Assembly: GCA_040388605.1 (NCBI GenBank) | Contig: JAZKBN010000035.1 | Location: forward strand, 1 to 33,394 | Direction: 5' to 3' | DNA: 33,394 bases | DNA from: JAZKBN01 sp040388605 | GTDB lineage: Bacteria > Bacteroidota > Bacteroidia > Cytophagales > Flexibacteraceae | In this document: in pieces, positions 23,979-32,750 of the stretch | Layout of the letters: the number at the start of each line of letters is the position of its first letter | Numbering within the stretch: the stretch's first letter is position 1 | Program-made: the position numbers and the translations under genes | The notes under the pieces: model-generated | What the model saw: the letters and a program-made list of their open reading frames with translations, nothing else | Told to the model about the DNA's origin: nothing | Database searches by the model: none

Positions 23979-26900
23979 TTACCTGTTTTTCACCAACCTA
24001 AGCGCCCGCCCGTTTACCCGAACTTCGTAAACGCCTGCAGGCAGATGCTGTAAATCAAGCTCGGTACCCGGTTCTGCATCACGATCAAAGACAACCTGGC
24101 CAAGCATGCTGTATATAACTACGCGTGCCTTAGCTTCCAAACCTGCAATGCTCACGAAATTATCAGTAGGGTTGGGCACAAGCTGAAGTGCCTGAACTAT
24201 GTGCTTAAGCAAAGTACCCACCACCAAATAAGGTGCTGAAAGTACAGAGGTACAGCCGTTGGCATCGGTATAGCTTACAGTGTAGCTGCCCGGGTCAGGG
24301 GTATCAATATTTCTTACGTTTATACCGGGTATTAAAACGCCATCACGGTACCATTGATAGCTTGCACCGCCGGGGCCGGCATCAAGTGTACCTGCACCTG
24401 CTGTAATTACCGGTTGGACCGGGGCAGGGAACACTGTTACAGATACTGACGAAGAAGCCGCGCTGCTGCATTGTCCGCTTACTGCTTTCACGGTATAGCT
24501 GCCTGCTGCAGAAACTGTAATGCTTTGGGTGGTGTCTCCGCTGCTCCATAGGTTGCCGGTTGCTGCAGATGATTGCAGCGTAACCGAACCGCCGGGGCAA
24601 AATGCCGTTGAACCCAGTGCAGTTACTACAGGTGTGGCCGGCAGGGGGCTCACGGTAACCGTTTTTACCACCGATAAGGCACTGGTACAACGGCCCACAA
24701 CCTGCTTAACCGTATAATCTCCTGCCACTGAAACAGTAATTGATTGCGTATTTGCCCCGGTGCTCCAAATATTACCCGATGCTGCCGAAGATGTAAGCAC
24801 AATGCTGCTGCCGGCACAAATATCTGCAGGGCCTGCAGCGCTTATTACAGGAGTTGCCGGCGTATTGTTCACGGTAACTATCACTTCTGCTCCGCCGTCG
24901 CTGGTGCAGGTGCCGTAAACTACAAACACGCCATAATCGCCCGATGTGGTAACAGTTATGCTTTGTGTTGTTTCGCCGGTATACCAAACATTACCCGTTG
25001 CAACCGATGAAGTAAGCGTTACCGATCCTCCTGTACAGAAAGATGTCGGGCCCGATGTCCTGATTGTAGGCGTTGGCGGTACGGGCGCTGTAGTAACAGT
25101 TACAGGCATGCTTGCAAGGCTCGTGCAGGTTCCGTTAATGGTTCTTACCGAATAATTACCGGGAACCGTAACCGTTAATATGCGCGTGGTTTGCCCGCTG
25201 CTCCATAAGTATGCCCCCGCAATAGAAGAGCTTAACCTTACAGACCCGCCCTGGCACATGGCCAAGTCATCTATCGCAGAAATGGTTGGTGTGGCAGGCA
25301 GCGGGCTAGAATAAATGGTTACCGTATCGCTTGCAGGGCTTGTGCAGGCTCCTGATGTGCTAGTTACCGTGTATTTACCTGCAGCGCTTACTGTTATGCT
25401 TTGCGTGGTATCGCCGGTATTCCACCTGATGCCTGATGCGGCAGATGTTGAAAGGGTTACATTGCTGCCTTCACAAATTGTTACCGGGCCGGTTACAGTA
25501 ACCACAGGCTTTGCAGGCATCGGGGTTACCAGCACATTAAATGTTTCAGAGGCATAGCTTACGCACCTTGCACCCAAACGCTGCACCGAATAATTACCTG
25601 ATTCGGTAACAGTTATGCTTTGGGTTAATTCGCCGTTGCTCCAAAGGTTGCTGTCAGGTTCAGAAGATGTTAAAGTAATGCTGCCCCCTGAGCAGAAGCT
25701 AAGCGGGCCGGATGCCGTAACAGCCGGTGTTGCCGGGCGCGGGTTAACATTTACTGTAACCGGTTGGCTTACTTCGCCGGTGCATGCGCTTACGAAAGCC
25801 ATAACTGAGTAATCGCCGGGCGTTTTAACAGTAATGGTGCGGGTGGTTTCACCGGTGCTCCAAATGCTTCCGTAAACCACATCTGATGTTAAGGTTATGC
25901 TGTCGCCGTCGCAGAAGGTAAAGCTGCCGGAAGCTGTAATTACAGGAATCGGCGGTGTGGTAACCGTAACCACAACCGCCTCGGCCTGTGCCGATGTGCA
26001 GCCGTTAAGTGTTTGCTGCACCGTATAGGTACCTGAAACCGCAACAGTAATACTCTGTGCCGTATCGCCGGTGCTCCAGAGGTTGCCGAACGCGGCCGAA
26101 GAATTTAAGGTAAGAGAGCCGCCGCCACATAAAGCCAAAGGTGCCGATGCCGAAATTACCGGCAATTGAGGAGCAATCGCATTTACAGAAATTGCCGCGC
26201 TTGCCGCGGAAGTACATCTTCCTGAAACGAGCCTTACTGAATAATCACCGCCTGAGCTCACAGTAACAGATTGCGTGGTATCGCCGTTGCTCCACAGGTT
26301 CCTGAAAGGTGCCGATGACGTTAATGTAACTGAACCGCCGGGGCAGAAACTTATAGGTCCTGATGCTGTTACAGTAGGCGCATTCGGTAATGGCCTTACT
26401 GTAACCACCATTGAGTTGCTTGCCGCGCTTGTACAATCGTCACTAACCGTACGAACTGTATAAACACCTGCTCGACTTACTGTTATGGAAGGCAGGGTAA
26501 GCCCGTTGTTCCAGAAATTACCCGTTGCGGCAGATGAGAAAAGGGTAACATCTTCACCGTCGCAAAGCTCCAAGGAACCCGAAGCCGTGAGAACAGGGGT
26601 TACCGGAGTTGGCTTAAGTGTTATATGTATTGGGTTGCTTACAGGCCCGGTGCAGCCATTGCCTGTGATGTACACCGTATAATCACCGGCCTCGGTTACC
26701 CTAATGTATTGGGTGGTGTCGCCGTTGCTCCAGTGGTTGCCGAAAGGTTCAGATGAACCAAGAATTGAAAACCCTCCGCTGCATACCGTGGTGCCGCCGC
26801 TGATAGACATGCCCGGTTGAGGCGGAGCCTGCCGAACTGTTACCGGTACTGCAGCGCTCGCCGCACTCGTACAACCGTTCGCAACGGCACGTACCGAATA

Positions 26901-28799
26901 ATTGCCTGATGAGCCTATAACAATAAAGGCGCCTCTTTGCCCGTCAGACCAAATGTAATCTTCCGGCTGGTCATGCACTTCTATTTTACTTACACCCAGG
27001 CGGTGCGATATAAATATGTGCGATGAATCATACCCGGTAATTCCGTATGGAGCGATAGGCATATATGGCTGCCCTGAAAAATAAAGCGCTATGGTACTTA
27101 CGTTACCATCAGGGCTCATTTTGCGAACCTTATTGGTGTTTAAATCTGCAATGTAAACGTAGCCTTTGGGTCCCATAGCCACACCGGTAGGATTATCGAA
27201 ACTTGCGGTGCTGCCAAAACCATCAGTAGAGCCTATAGCTCCGCTTCCGGCTACTGTTGTAACAATGCCGTTCGAACCTATTTTCCTGATTTTATGGTTA
27301 TTATAATCGCTTACGTAAATATTTCCGGCACTGTCTATGTCTAAATCCATAGGCCCGTCAAATTTTGCGGTTGCGGCAGGGCCGTCGGCAAAACCGGGGG
27401 TGGAACCGGCCAAAACTGTAATTACACCGGTTGGGCTCACCTTGCAGATTCTGCTGCGGTTCATCTCGGGCTTGTATTCGGCAACTATAATATTTCCCAA
27501 CTTATCTACAGCCAGGCCGTACCCACTAATGCTGTCAAGCGGAGCGGTAAGGGTGCTCACCAGCCCCGAAGGACTTACTTTCCTTATACGGTAATTATAG
27601 GTATCTGATATGTATATAAAGCCGTCTTTATCAGTGGCAATACCATAAGGGAAATTGAATTTTGCAGCAGAGCCCTGCCCGTTGGCAGCGCCCTGGCTTC
27701 CGCCGGCGAAGTTGGTAACAGTACCGTCGGGTGTCATTTTTTTAAGCAGCTGTTGGTCTCGGTACATAATGTAGACGTTACCTGCGTTATCGGCAGCAGT
27801 GCTCCAGGCAATGTTTCCACCGGCCTGGTTGCTTATATAATGCTCAATGGTTGATGGCGGCATAGAGGCTGACAGGCCCAAATAGTTTCCGCTGCAGAAG
27901 TTAGTCGGCCCTGTTGCCGTGGCAACAGGTATTTCAGGCGTAATGCCCATACCAACAGTAACCGGTATGCTTGTTTGAGAAGTACATTCCCCCGTTACAA
28001 CAAATACCGAATAACTGCCGGCTGCACTAACGGTAATGCTTTGCGTGGTGTCGCCGTTGCTCCATCGGTTGCCGTTTGGTCTGGAAGACCTGATGGTAAG
28101 CGGGCCTCCGCCGCAAATGGATGCATGGCCGGCGGGGCTTGTTGTCGGGGTTGCAAAAAAGGCCTTAACAGTAACCACAATGCTGTCGCTGGGTTCAGAA
28201 AGGCATCCGTTAACAATTGCCCTTGCATAAAAGGTACCCGGACTAAAGGTAAAAAACCTGTCGGTTAACATGCCGGTGTTCCAAAGAAAAGCATCGGCAG
28301 TGCCCGACGCAACAATTTCAACTGTGCCACCGTTGCAGAAAGTGGTGGGTCCGTTAGCAGACAGGGTTGGTTTGGCGGGTGTACCGCTGAATGCCACCAC
28401 CACCGGTTCGCTGGGGTCAGATGTGCAGCCGGCGGTAACGGTTTGTACAGTGTAACTGCCCGGGGTTGCAGCTGTTATGGTTTGCGTGGTTTCACCGTTG
28501 CTCCAGATGTAGGCATCGGCTGCAACGGAAGTTGCTGTAAGCGTAACATTGCCCCCGGGGCAAAATGTTAAAGGCCCGCCTGCTGTTATAGTTGGCGCGG
28601 GACACTCGGCAGCAGTGCTTAAAACCTCTCCTTCGAAACACTGAATAAGATGCATTTCGCGCGCCGGACTTTTCTTAACCTTGCCCGAATCGCTGTTACC
28701 ACCATTGCTGCGAGAATCTGCAAAAGCGCCAAAACCCTGCCCAACAAGGCACAGCATTATAATTCCGTTAAGGATGTTTAATTGTAGAAATTTTCTCAT
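23979..28799 (-). CDS. Giant T9SS surface protein with Ig-like repeats and inserted NHL propeller
   Basis: A 1606-aa secreted protein, probably a long surface adhesin. Signal peptide about 1-28. Residues 67-1460 hold fifteen Ig-like repeats of ~72-75 aa with the pattern 'P..P.ITASGP..FC.GGSVTLTSS...GN.WS.GDTTQSITVS..G.YTV......CTS', each with one cysteine near the start and one near the end that probably form a disulfide. A divergent sixteenth (about 1461-1537, YQWYRDGVLIPG) and a T9SS sorting domain (about 1538-1606, LVPNPTDN ... AGVYEVRVNG, final LVKNR) follow, as in the neighbouring trio. Within repeat 4, residues about 316-612 are six NHL-type blades. A near-match promoter (TACATTTTG, minus strand) is at about 28880. 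Ligands are unknown. Confidence 0.92.
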   Translation of the reverse strand: MRKFLQLNILNGIIMLCLVGQGFGAFADSRSNGGNSDSGKVKKSPAREMHLIQCFEGEVLSTAAECPAPTITAGGPLTFCPGGNVTLTATSVAADAYIWSNGETTQTITAATPGSYTVQTVTAGCTSDPSEPVVVAFSGTPAKPTLSANGPTTFCNGGTVEIVASGTADAFLWNTGMLTDRFFTFSPGTFYARAIVNGCLSEPSDSIVVTVKAFFATPTTSPAGHASICGGGPLTIRSSRPNGNRWSNGDTTQSITVSAAGSYSVFVVTGECTSQTSIPVTVGMGITPEIPVATATGPTNFCSGNYLGLSASMPPSTIEHYISNQAGGNIAWSTAADNAGNVYIMYRDQQLLKKMTPDGTVTNFAGGSQGAANGQGSAAKFNFPYGIATDKDGFIYISDTYNYRIRKVSPSGLVSTLTAPLDSISGYGLAVDKLGNIIVAEYKPEMNRSRICKVSPTGVITVLAGSTPGFADGPAATAKFDGPMDLDIDSAGNIYVSDYNNHKIRKIGSNGIVTTVAGSGAIGSTDGFGSTASFDNPTGVAMGPKGYVYIADLNTNKVRKMSPDGNVSTIALYFSGQPYMPIAPYGITGYDSSHIFISHRLGVSKIEVHDQPEDYIWSDGQRGAFIVIGSSGNYSVRAVANGCTSAASAAVPVTVRQAPPQPGMSISGGTTVCSGGFSILGSSEPFGNHWSNGDTTQYIRVTEAGDYTVYITGNGCTGPVSNPIHITLKPTPVTPVLTASGSLELCDGEDVTLFSSAATGNFWNNGLTLPSITVSRAGVYTVRTVSDDCTSAASNSMVVTVRPLPNAPTVTASGPISFCPGGSVTLTSSAPFRNLWSNGDTTQSVTVSSGGDYSVRLVSGRCTSAASAAISVNAIAPQLPVISASAPLALCGGGSLTLNSSAAFGNLWSTGDTAQSITVAVSGTYTVQQTLNGCTSAQAEAVVVTVTTPPIPVITASGSFTFCDGDSITLTSDVVYGSIWSTGETTRTITVKTPGDYSVMAFVSACTGEVSQPVTVNVNPRPATPAVTASGPLSFCSGGSITLTSSEPDSNLWSNGELTQSITVTESGNYSVQRLGARCVSYASETFNVLVTPMPAKPVVTVTGPVTICEGSNVTLSTSAASGIRWNTGDTTQSITVSAAGKYTVTSTSGACTSPASDTVTIYSSPLPATPTISAIDDLAMCQGGSVRLSSSIAGAYLWSSGQTTRILTVTVPGNYSVRTINGTCTSLASMPVTVTTAPVPPTPTIRTSGPTSFCTGGSVTLTSSVATGNVWYTGETTQSITVTTSGDYGVFVVYGTCTSDGGAEVIVTVNNTPATPVISAAGPADICAGSSIVLTSSAASGNIWSTGANTQSITVSVAGDYTVKQVVGRCTSALSVVKTVTVSPLPATPVVTALGSTAFCPGGSVTLQSSAATGNLWSSGDTTQSITVSAAGSYTVKAVSGQCSSAASSSVSVTVFPAPVQPVITAGAGTLDAGPGGASYQWYRDGVLIPGINVRNIDTPDPGSYTVSYTDANGCTSVLSAPYLVVGTLLKHIVQALQLVPNPTDNFVSIAGLEAKARVVIYSMLGQVVFDRDAEPGTELDLQHLPAGVYEVRVNGRALRLVKNR
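24420..28601 (-). repeat. Array of fifteen Ig-like coding repeats
   Basis: About 220-bp coding units, diverged at base level but regular in protein. The best conserved core encodes 'WS.GDTTQSITV'. The array is interrupted once, in the fourth unit, by the NHL-coding segment. Its regularity also creates many long antisense reading frames, which I do not count as genes. Confidence 0.9.
26964..27854 (-). other. NHL six-blade propeller segment inside Ig-like repeat 4
   Basis: Residues about 316-612 of the giant protein. Six blade-like units are visible, each with the NHL pattern 'P.G.A.D..G.IYV.D..N..IRK..P.G.V.T.AG': around GNIAWSTAADNAGNVYI, FPYGIATDKDGFIYISDT, YGLAVDKLGNIIVAEY, PMDLDIDSAGNIYVSDYNN, PTGVAMGPKGYVYIADL and APYGITGYDSSHIFISH. 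The flanks are the first half (FCSGNYLGLSAS) and second half (YIWSDGQRGAFIVI ... CTSAAS) of a single Ig-like repeat. Confidence 0.85.
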
Positions 28800-29056
28800 G
28801 CAGAGCCTGAAAAGATAAAGTTGAAATGTCAGTTTAAAAGAAACGGGAGAAAGAAGTGTAAATAATGGGGCTAAGGTACAAAATGTAGCATTCAGGAAAC
28901 AAACCGGCCGGTCTTTTTTTCACGCTAACGGCATTCTGCAAACTGTTTAATAAACAATTGCTCAAAAAACTCCGCAAACACTATTATAAAGTCGGAAAAA
29001 CATGAAACTGAAACTACCGTACAGGCTTAGTGTAATGCCGTCATTAATCTTAAAAA

Positions 29057-31165
29057 TCAAAAACCCTGCGCTACCTGCGCCGTGGCTTTTTCTGCCCTGC
29101 CCTTGCTTTTTTTAGCTGTTTTCTTCACCTTCGACTTTGCCGATGCTTCCTGCTGATGCTTTTTCCTGCCACCCGGTCTCACAGAATTATCTGCCAATGC
29201 TGAGGCTTTTTTAGACTTAGTCTTTTTAGATAGCTTAGCAGCAATTACAGGCTTATCTTCCTTATCGGCAGCTTTATCAGCCTTATGGGTCTTCTTTTTA
29301 GAGGCCGGCTTTACCACGTTCATCATGTCGGGTGAAAGGGCGGGGGTACCTGTGGGGTACAGGGCCAGTATCATACCGGGCAGCAGGCTGTTTTCCTTCA
29401 TCCGGTTCCACTTTTTCAGCTCGGCTACCTTTACCTTGGCATGGCGGGCAATCACGCTCAGGTTCTCACCGCTTTTTACTTCGTGCATTACCGGTTCAGG
29501 GAACTTCTCGAACCTTGCCGCATGCTTACCTGATGCTTCAATAAGCGAAGAATCCGGTACCGGCTTTGTTCCGAAAATAGCCGCTGTTTTTTCGTTCTTA
29601 ACCGGCTTATCAGCCTTTTCTTCAGGCAGAATAGGGCTTACTTCTGAAAGCCTTGTAGGGGCAGCCTCGGGTGCATTGTCTTCAATATCGGCATCCGCCT
29701 CGGCACGCAAAATCATAGCCTCGTCGGCCGACATGCGCAGGCCGCCACCTACAGGCGCATCCGGGAAATCGGCAGCTGTAAAGGTATCGTCCATAAAGCC
29801 GCGATCAAGCATGAGGTAATAGCTGCCGAGCAGGGCGTTCAGGGCCAGCTCGCCTTTTACTTTATAACCTTCGTAGCTCAGGTGTATATTATCTGATTTA
29901 ATCAGTTTATGGCTGCGCCAGTTGCTGAACTCACCCATGCGCCCGGTTACATTAAACCAGTTATAAAACGCGGCTCCTTTTTCAGCAGCTGTGGCTTCGG
30001 CAATTTGGGCATAAGCCAATACGCCGCGTACCGGCCTTACCGCCTTGCGCACTTTATACCGAACATCCTGGCTGCAGGGAATAATAAAGGATGCATTGGG
30101 TGCATACTTTTGCAGGGTATCCATGAGCATATTCATGCGGTGCGCGAATTCAGGCTTCAAATCGCGGGGGTAGAATTCGTTAATACCAACATCCATAATA
30201 ATAAGATCGGGGTCAAATTCCGCAAGCTGGCGACCCAATAGCTTTTGGCGGAGAATGCTGCCGTAATCGGCCCCGTTTATGCCAACGCTGCCGTATAACA
30301 CACCGCTGTTGGCGCTGCTTTCAATAAGCAGGCCGTAGCATTCAAAAAAGCTTTGTTCGGGCCGGGTTTTCACCATGCGCACTTCAATGGTATCGCCAAG
30401 GCCGCGGGGCAGGCTCAGGGTGCTGTAAAGCGCCTCTGTATCTGCACTGCACGATACAGTAAAAATGGTATCTATGCCTGAAGTGCGTACCTGCACATCG
30501 TAGCTGCCTGCCGATTTTTTGCAGTAGATTTTCAGCACATCGAAGCCGGGCTTAATTATGCCGGGCAGGAAACGGAAAGTAAAGCCGGCAGAACTGTCGG
30601 TGGTGCGCACGGCCGCGCCGTGCAGGCCAAGGCTGAGCACCGGGTCGCGGTGAATGTTGCGGCTGTATGTCCAGCGGCCGCGGTGTTTGGTGCCGTAATC
30701 ATAAGCGCTGTGCGTGCCTGCTGCCGAGTAAGGGAATATAAAGCCGCGTCCGCCGGACCCGAAAATGCGTTGCAGGCCTTCGCGTACTGTACCCGGGTAA
30801 ACATCGGTTTGCACGTGGCTGTCGCCTATGTGCAGTATGCGTACTTTGTGCACATCAGCATGGCTGAGGGCATCGAAAAAGGTACCGAGGGCATTAGGGC
30901 CTGTCCATTCAGGGTAGTTCAGGTTGTAATTTATAAACGGGAATTTGCGATTATAAACTATTTGGCTCCTGATATAAGAAGCGCTCCTGATGCTGTCGTT
31001 ATAAACCGGTATGCCGGCAGTATGAAGGTCATTTTTACCGTTTCCGCTTACTTCAGATTTACCTTTATAAAAATAATTTAAGCCCTGGGCCAAACCCGCA
31101 AACATGAAAAAGGCAAGCAGCGTGAGCGGAATCACCTCGTGCATTACGTACCTTGTTCTTTGCAT
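29057..31165 (-). CDS. Membrane-anchored SGNH/GDSL hydrolase with LysM domain
   Basis: A 702-aa protein. An N-terminal membrane anchor (about 8-31) is followed by an SGNH hydrolase domain (about 85-450) with block I HIGDSHVQTD (catalytic S116), block III MDVGINEFYP (N329) and block V SDNIHLSYEGY (D425, H428). A large beta insert sits between blocks I and III. Then come an acidic linker, a LysM peptidoglycan-binding domain at 561-603 (HEVKSGENLSVIARHAKVKVAELKKWN) and a very lysine-rich tail. The likely role is an O-acetyl or other ester hydrolase acting on peptidoglycan or surface polysaccharide. It is divergent from a second SGNH gene; relatives often lie near MBOAT acyltransferases, none of which is seen here. 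MHEVIPL at residue 8 is an alternative start. Confidence 0.85.
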   Translation of the reverse strand: MQRTRYVMHEVIPLTLLAFFMFAGLAQGLNYFYKGKSEVSGNGKNDLHTAGIPVYNDSIRSASYIRSQIVYNRKFPFINYNLNYPEWTGPNALGTFFDALSHADVHKVRILHIGDSHVQTDVYPGTVREGLQRIFGSGGRGFIFPYSAAGTHSAYDYGTKHRGRWTYSRNIHRDPVLSLGLHGAAVRTTDSSAGFTFRFLPGIIKPGFDVLKIYCKKSAGSYDVQVRTSGIDTIFTVSCSADTEALYSTLSLPRGLGDTIEVRMVKTRPEQSFFECYGLLIESSANSGVLYGSVGINGADYGSILRQKLLGRQLAEFDPDLIIMDVGINEFYPRDLKPEFAHRMNMLMDTLQKYAPNASFIIPCSQDVRYKVRKAVRPVRGVLAYAQIAEATAAEKGAAFYNWFNVTGRMGEFSNWRSHKLIKSDNIHLSYEGYKVKGELALNALLGSYYLMLDRGFMDDTFTAADFPDAPVGGGLRMSADEAMILRAEADADIEDNAPEAAPTRLSEVSPILPEEKADKPVKNEKTAAIFGTKPVPDSSLIEASGKHAARFEKFPEPVMHEVKSGENLSVIARHAKVKVAELKKWNRMKENSLLPGMILALYPTGTPALSPDMMNVVKPASKKKTHKADKAADKEDKPVIAAKLSKKTKSKKASALADNSVRPGGRKKHQQEASAKSKVKKTAKKSKGRAEKATAQVAQGF

Positions 31166-31230
31166 TTTTTAACGGTTTTTAAGGCCAAATTGCCCTGCAT
31201 TCTATGCCCGCGAAAGCGAACCACAGCCTG

Positions 31231-31238
31231 CAAAGGTA
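31231..31238 (-). promoter_or_regulatory. Bacteroidota -7 element for the LysM-SGNH gene
   Basis: The minus strand reads TACCTTTGCAG, an exact TAnnTTTG match, 66 bases upstream of the ATG at 31165. Confidence 0.5.
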
Positions 31239-31345
31239 CTGAATTTAATATTACCCACAGCCTTTTCGGGCTAAGGCAGCTTAACAACAGCTGTAACGCA
31301 TAAAGCTAAATTAAAGTATACCAAACACTTAGGTAATTTATTGGC

Positions 31346-31353
31346 TATATTTG
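31346..31353 (+). promoter_or_regulatory. Upstream Bacteroidota -7 element, plus strand
   Basis: TATATTTGCAGG is an exact TAnnTTTG match, about 165 bases before the SGNH start at 31517. It would give a long leader containing a 51-codon ORF. Confidence 0.4.
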
Positions 31354-31490
31354 CAGGCAATAAAATGCATAAACAAGCATTTCGGGCAACAGGCAGCAAA
31401 CATAGTGCCTGCATGCCAAACCCGCCTGATTTATATTTATTCCTGAAAGCCTGTAATACGTGCAATACCGGGTTAAAGCGGTTTTATTCG

Positions 31491-31498
31491 TACATTTG
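31491..31498 (+). promoter_or_regulatory. Proximal Bacteroidota -7 element for the second SGNH gene
   Basis: TACATTTGCAGG is an exact TAnnTTTG match, 18 bases before the ATG at 31517. It supports that start over the in-frame ATG at 31460, which would lie upstream of the transcript. Confidence 0.5.
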
Positions 31499-31516
31499 CA
31501 GGTGCAAAATTCGTAT

Positions 31517-32683
31517 ATGAACAAGCCGGCACTTTCGCTGCTTGCTATGCTGTGGCTCAGCGTGGCCTGCCTTTTTTCCTTATGGTTTTTTAATGTCCGG
31601 ATTTTAGCCGGCAACCCCGACGATCCGCTTTTCGAGCTTGAAATGCCGCCCGTTGCCGAGCTTTTTGCTGAACCCGGCTCAGACCCCGCAAGCGGAGGCC
31701 CCGCGCTTATGCAGGCCGCAGCCCTGCAAACCAATAAAGACGATGAGCCCGGCTTCGGAAACGGGCAGGACCCAACAGGCAGCAGCCTTGCCGCCGACAG
31801 CGCAGCCCTTGCCGACAGTTCTGCAGCTCTCATGAAAAGTGAAAACCTGTCTGACAGCGTATCTGACGGTATAGAAACCCAGGAGTTTGTTACCCGGCAC
31901 CTGGCCATGGCCACCGACCAGTTAGGTGCAGATAAAGTAGACAGCAGCTCGCAGCATATTTTGCTCATAGGCGACAGCATGGCAGAATGCCTTTACTTCC
32001 CTTTCCTGAAATATGCCAAGTACAGCAGGCATAAAATCACCGGCAGGTTTTGGTATGGCAGCAATACCACCAACTGGGCAGCAAAAGACACCTTGCGCAA
32101 GGTTATCAGGAGGCACAAGCCATCTTTGGTTATGTTCTCATTGGGCGCCAACGAGCTTTTTATTCAGCACATCCGTAACCGCGAAAAGTTCCTGAAACGC
32201 ATTTTGGCGCAAATGGACAGCACCCCCTATATATTCATTGGCCCACCCAACTGGAAAAAGGACACCGGCTTTAACGATATGGTGATGGACAATGTGCCCG
32301 CCGACCAGTTTTTCCTTTCGGCCAACATCAAGCTTGATCGCCGTAAAGACGGGGCTCACCCCACCATGGACGCCAGTAAAATCTGGGCCGATACCCTGGC
32401 CAACTGGATGAGCACCCGCAGCAGGTACCGCATACTAATCCGTAAAAACGCACCGCCAAAGCAGCCCGGTAAAAGCGATGAGAGCAGCGCTAAATACCGC
32501 GCCGAAATTCAGAAGCTAAAGAAGGAAAACGGCGATTTGGCCAGCATAAAAAGCAGCCTCGAAACCAAGGATAAAGATATTGCCTGGCTTCGCAAGGAGC
32601 TCCTTCGAACAAGAGCCAAAGTAGACAGCATTAAAGCTGTTAAAGAGGGCAGAAAAAAAACGGTGAGCTTGAGCAGTAACTGA
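31517..32683 (+). CDS. Membrane-anchored SGNH hydrolase with C-terminal coiled coil
   Basis: A 388-aa protein from the ATG at 31517 (MNKPALSLLAMLWLSV), which begins an N-terminal membrane anchor; a start at 31460 would put 19 odd residues before it. An acidic Ala/Asp/Ser-rich linker (about 32-145) follows. The SGNH domain (about 146-300) has ILLIGDSMAE (catalytic S154), SLGANELF (N212) and KDGAHPTMDA (D278, H281); WYGSNTTNW lies between and may line the substrate site. Residues 323-375 form a charged heptad-like coiled coil (KYRAEIQKLKKENGDL ... LRKELLRTRAKVDSIK), perhaps for oligomers. It is DUF459-like and probably acts on an acylated sugar polymer at the periplasmic face. It is divergent from the LysM-SGNH gene. 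Confidence 0.85.
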   Translation: MNKPALSLLAMLWLSVACLFSLWFFNVRILAGNPDDPLFELEMPPVAELFAEPGSDPASGGPALMQAAALQTNKDDEPGFGNGQDPTGSSLAADSAALADSSAALMKSENLSDSVSDGIETQEFVTRHLAMATDQLGADKVDSSSQHILLIGDSMAECLYFPFLKYAKYSRHKITGRFWYGSNTTNWAAKDTLRKVIRRHKPSLVMFSLGANELFIQHIRNREKFLKRILAQMDSTPYIFIGPPNWKKDTGFNDMVMDNVPADQFFLSANIKLDRRKDGAHPTMDASKIWADTLANWMSTRSRYRILIRKNAPPKQPGKSDESSAKYRAEIQKLKKENGDLASIKSSLETKDKDIAWLRKELLRTRAKVDSIKAVKEGRKKTVSLSSN

Positions 32684-32697
32684 TTTTTTATAAATAG

Positions 32698-32729
32698 TTG
32701 ACATTTTAAAGTGCTAACCGGTAGCTTTG
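32698..32729 (+). promoter_or_regulatory. Promoter of the DUF7948-type gene
   Basis: TTGACA (32698-32703) and TAGCTTTG (32722-32729) give a -33 TTG and an exact TAnnTTTG at good spacing (24 bases start to start). The ATG at 32751 lies 21 bases further on. The best promoter in the window. Confidence 0.65.
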
Positions 32730-32750
32730 TTACTTAATGCTCCTTTTATT

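Larger units (their letters stand above)
31166..31516. other. Divergent promoter region of the two SGNH genes
   Basis: A 351-base region with one minus-strand and two plus-strand TAnnTTTG elements (31231, 31346, 31491). A 51-codon ORF at 31365-31520 overlaps the SGNH start as ATGA. No hairpin or RNA gene was recognised. Confidence 0.5.

Noticed and set aside
24382..28455. Many 60-100-codon ORFs on both strands within the giant T9SS gene
   Set aside because: They recur with the period of the Ig-like repeats and have repetitive, shadow-type sequences.
24420..28601. CRISPR-like or satellite repeat array
   Set aside because: The repeats are ~220 bp, in frame and diverged at base level, and encode a regular protein domain; there are no short identical repeats with spacers.
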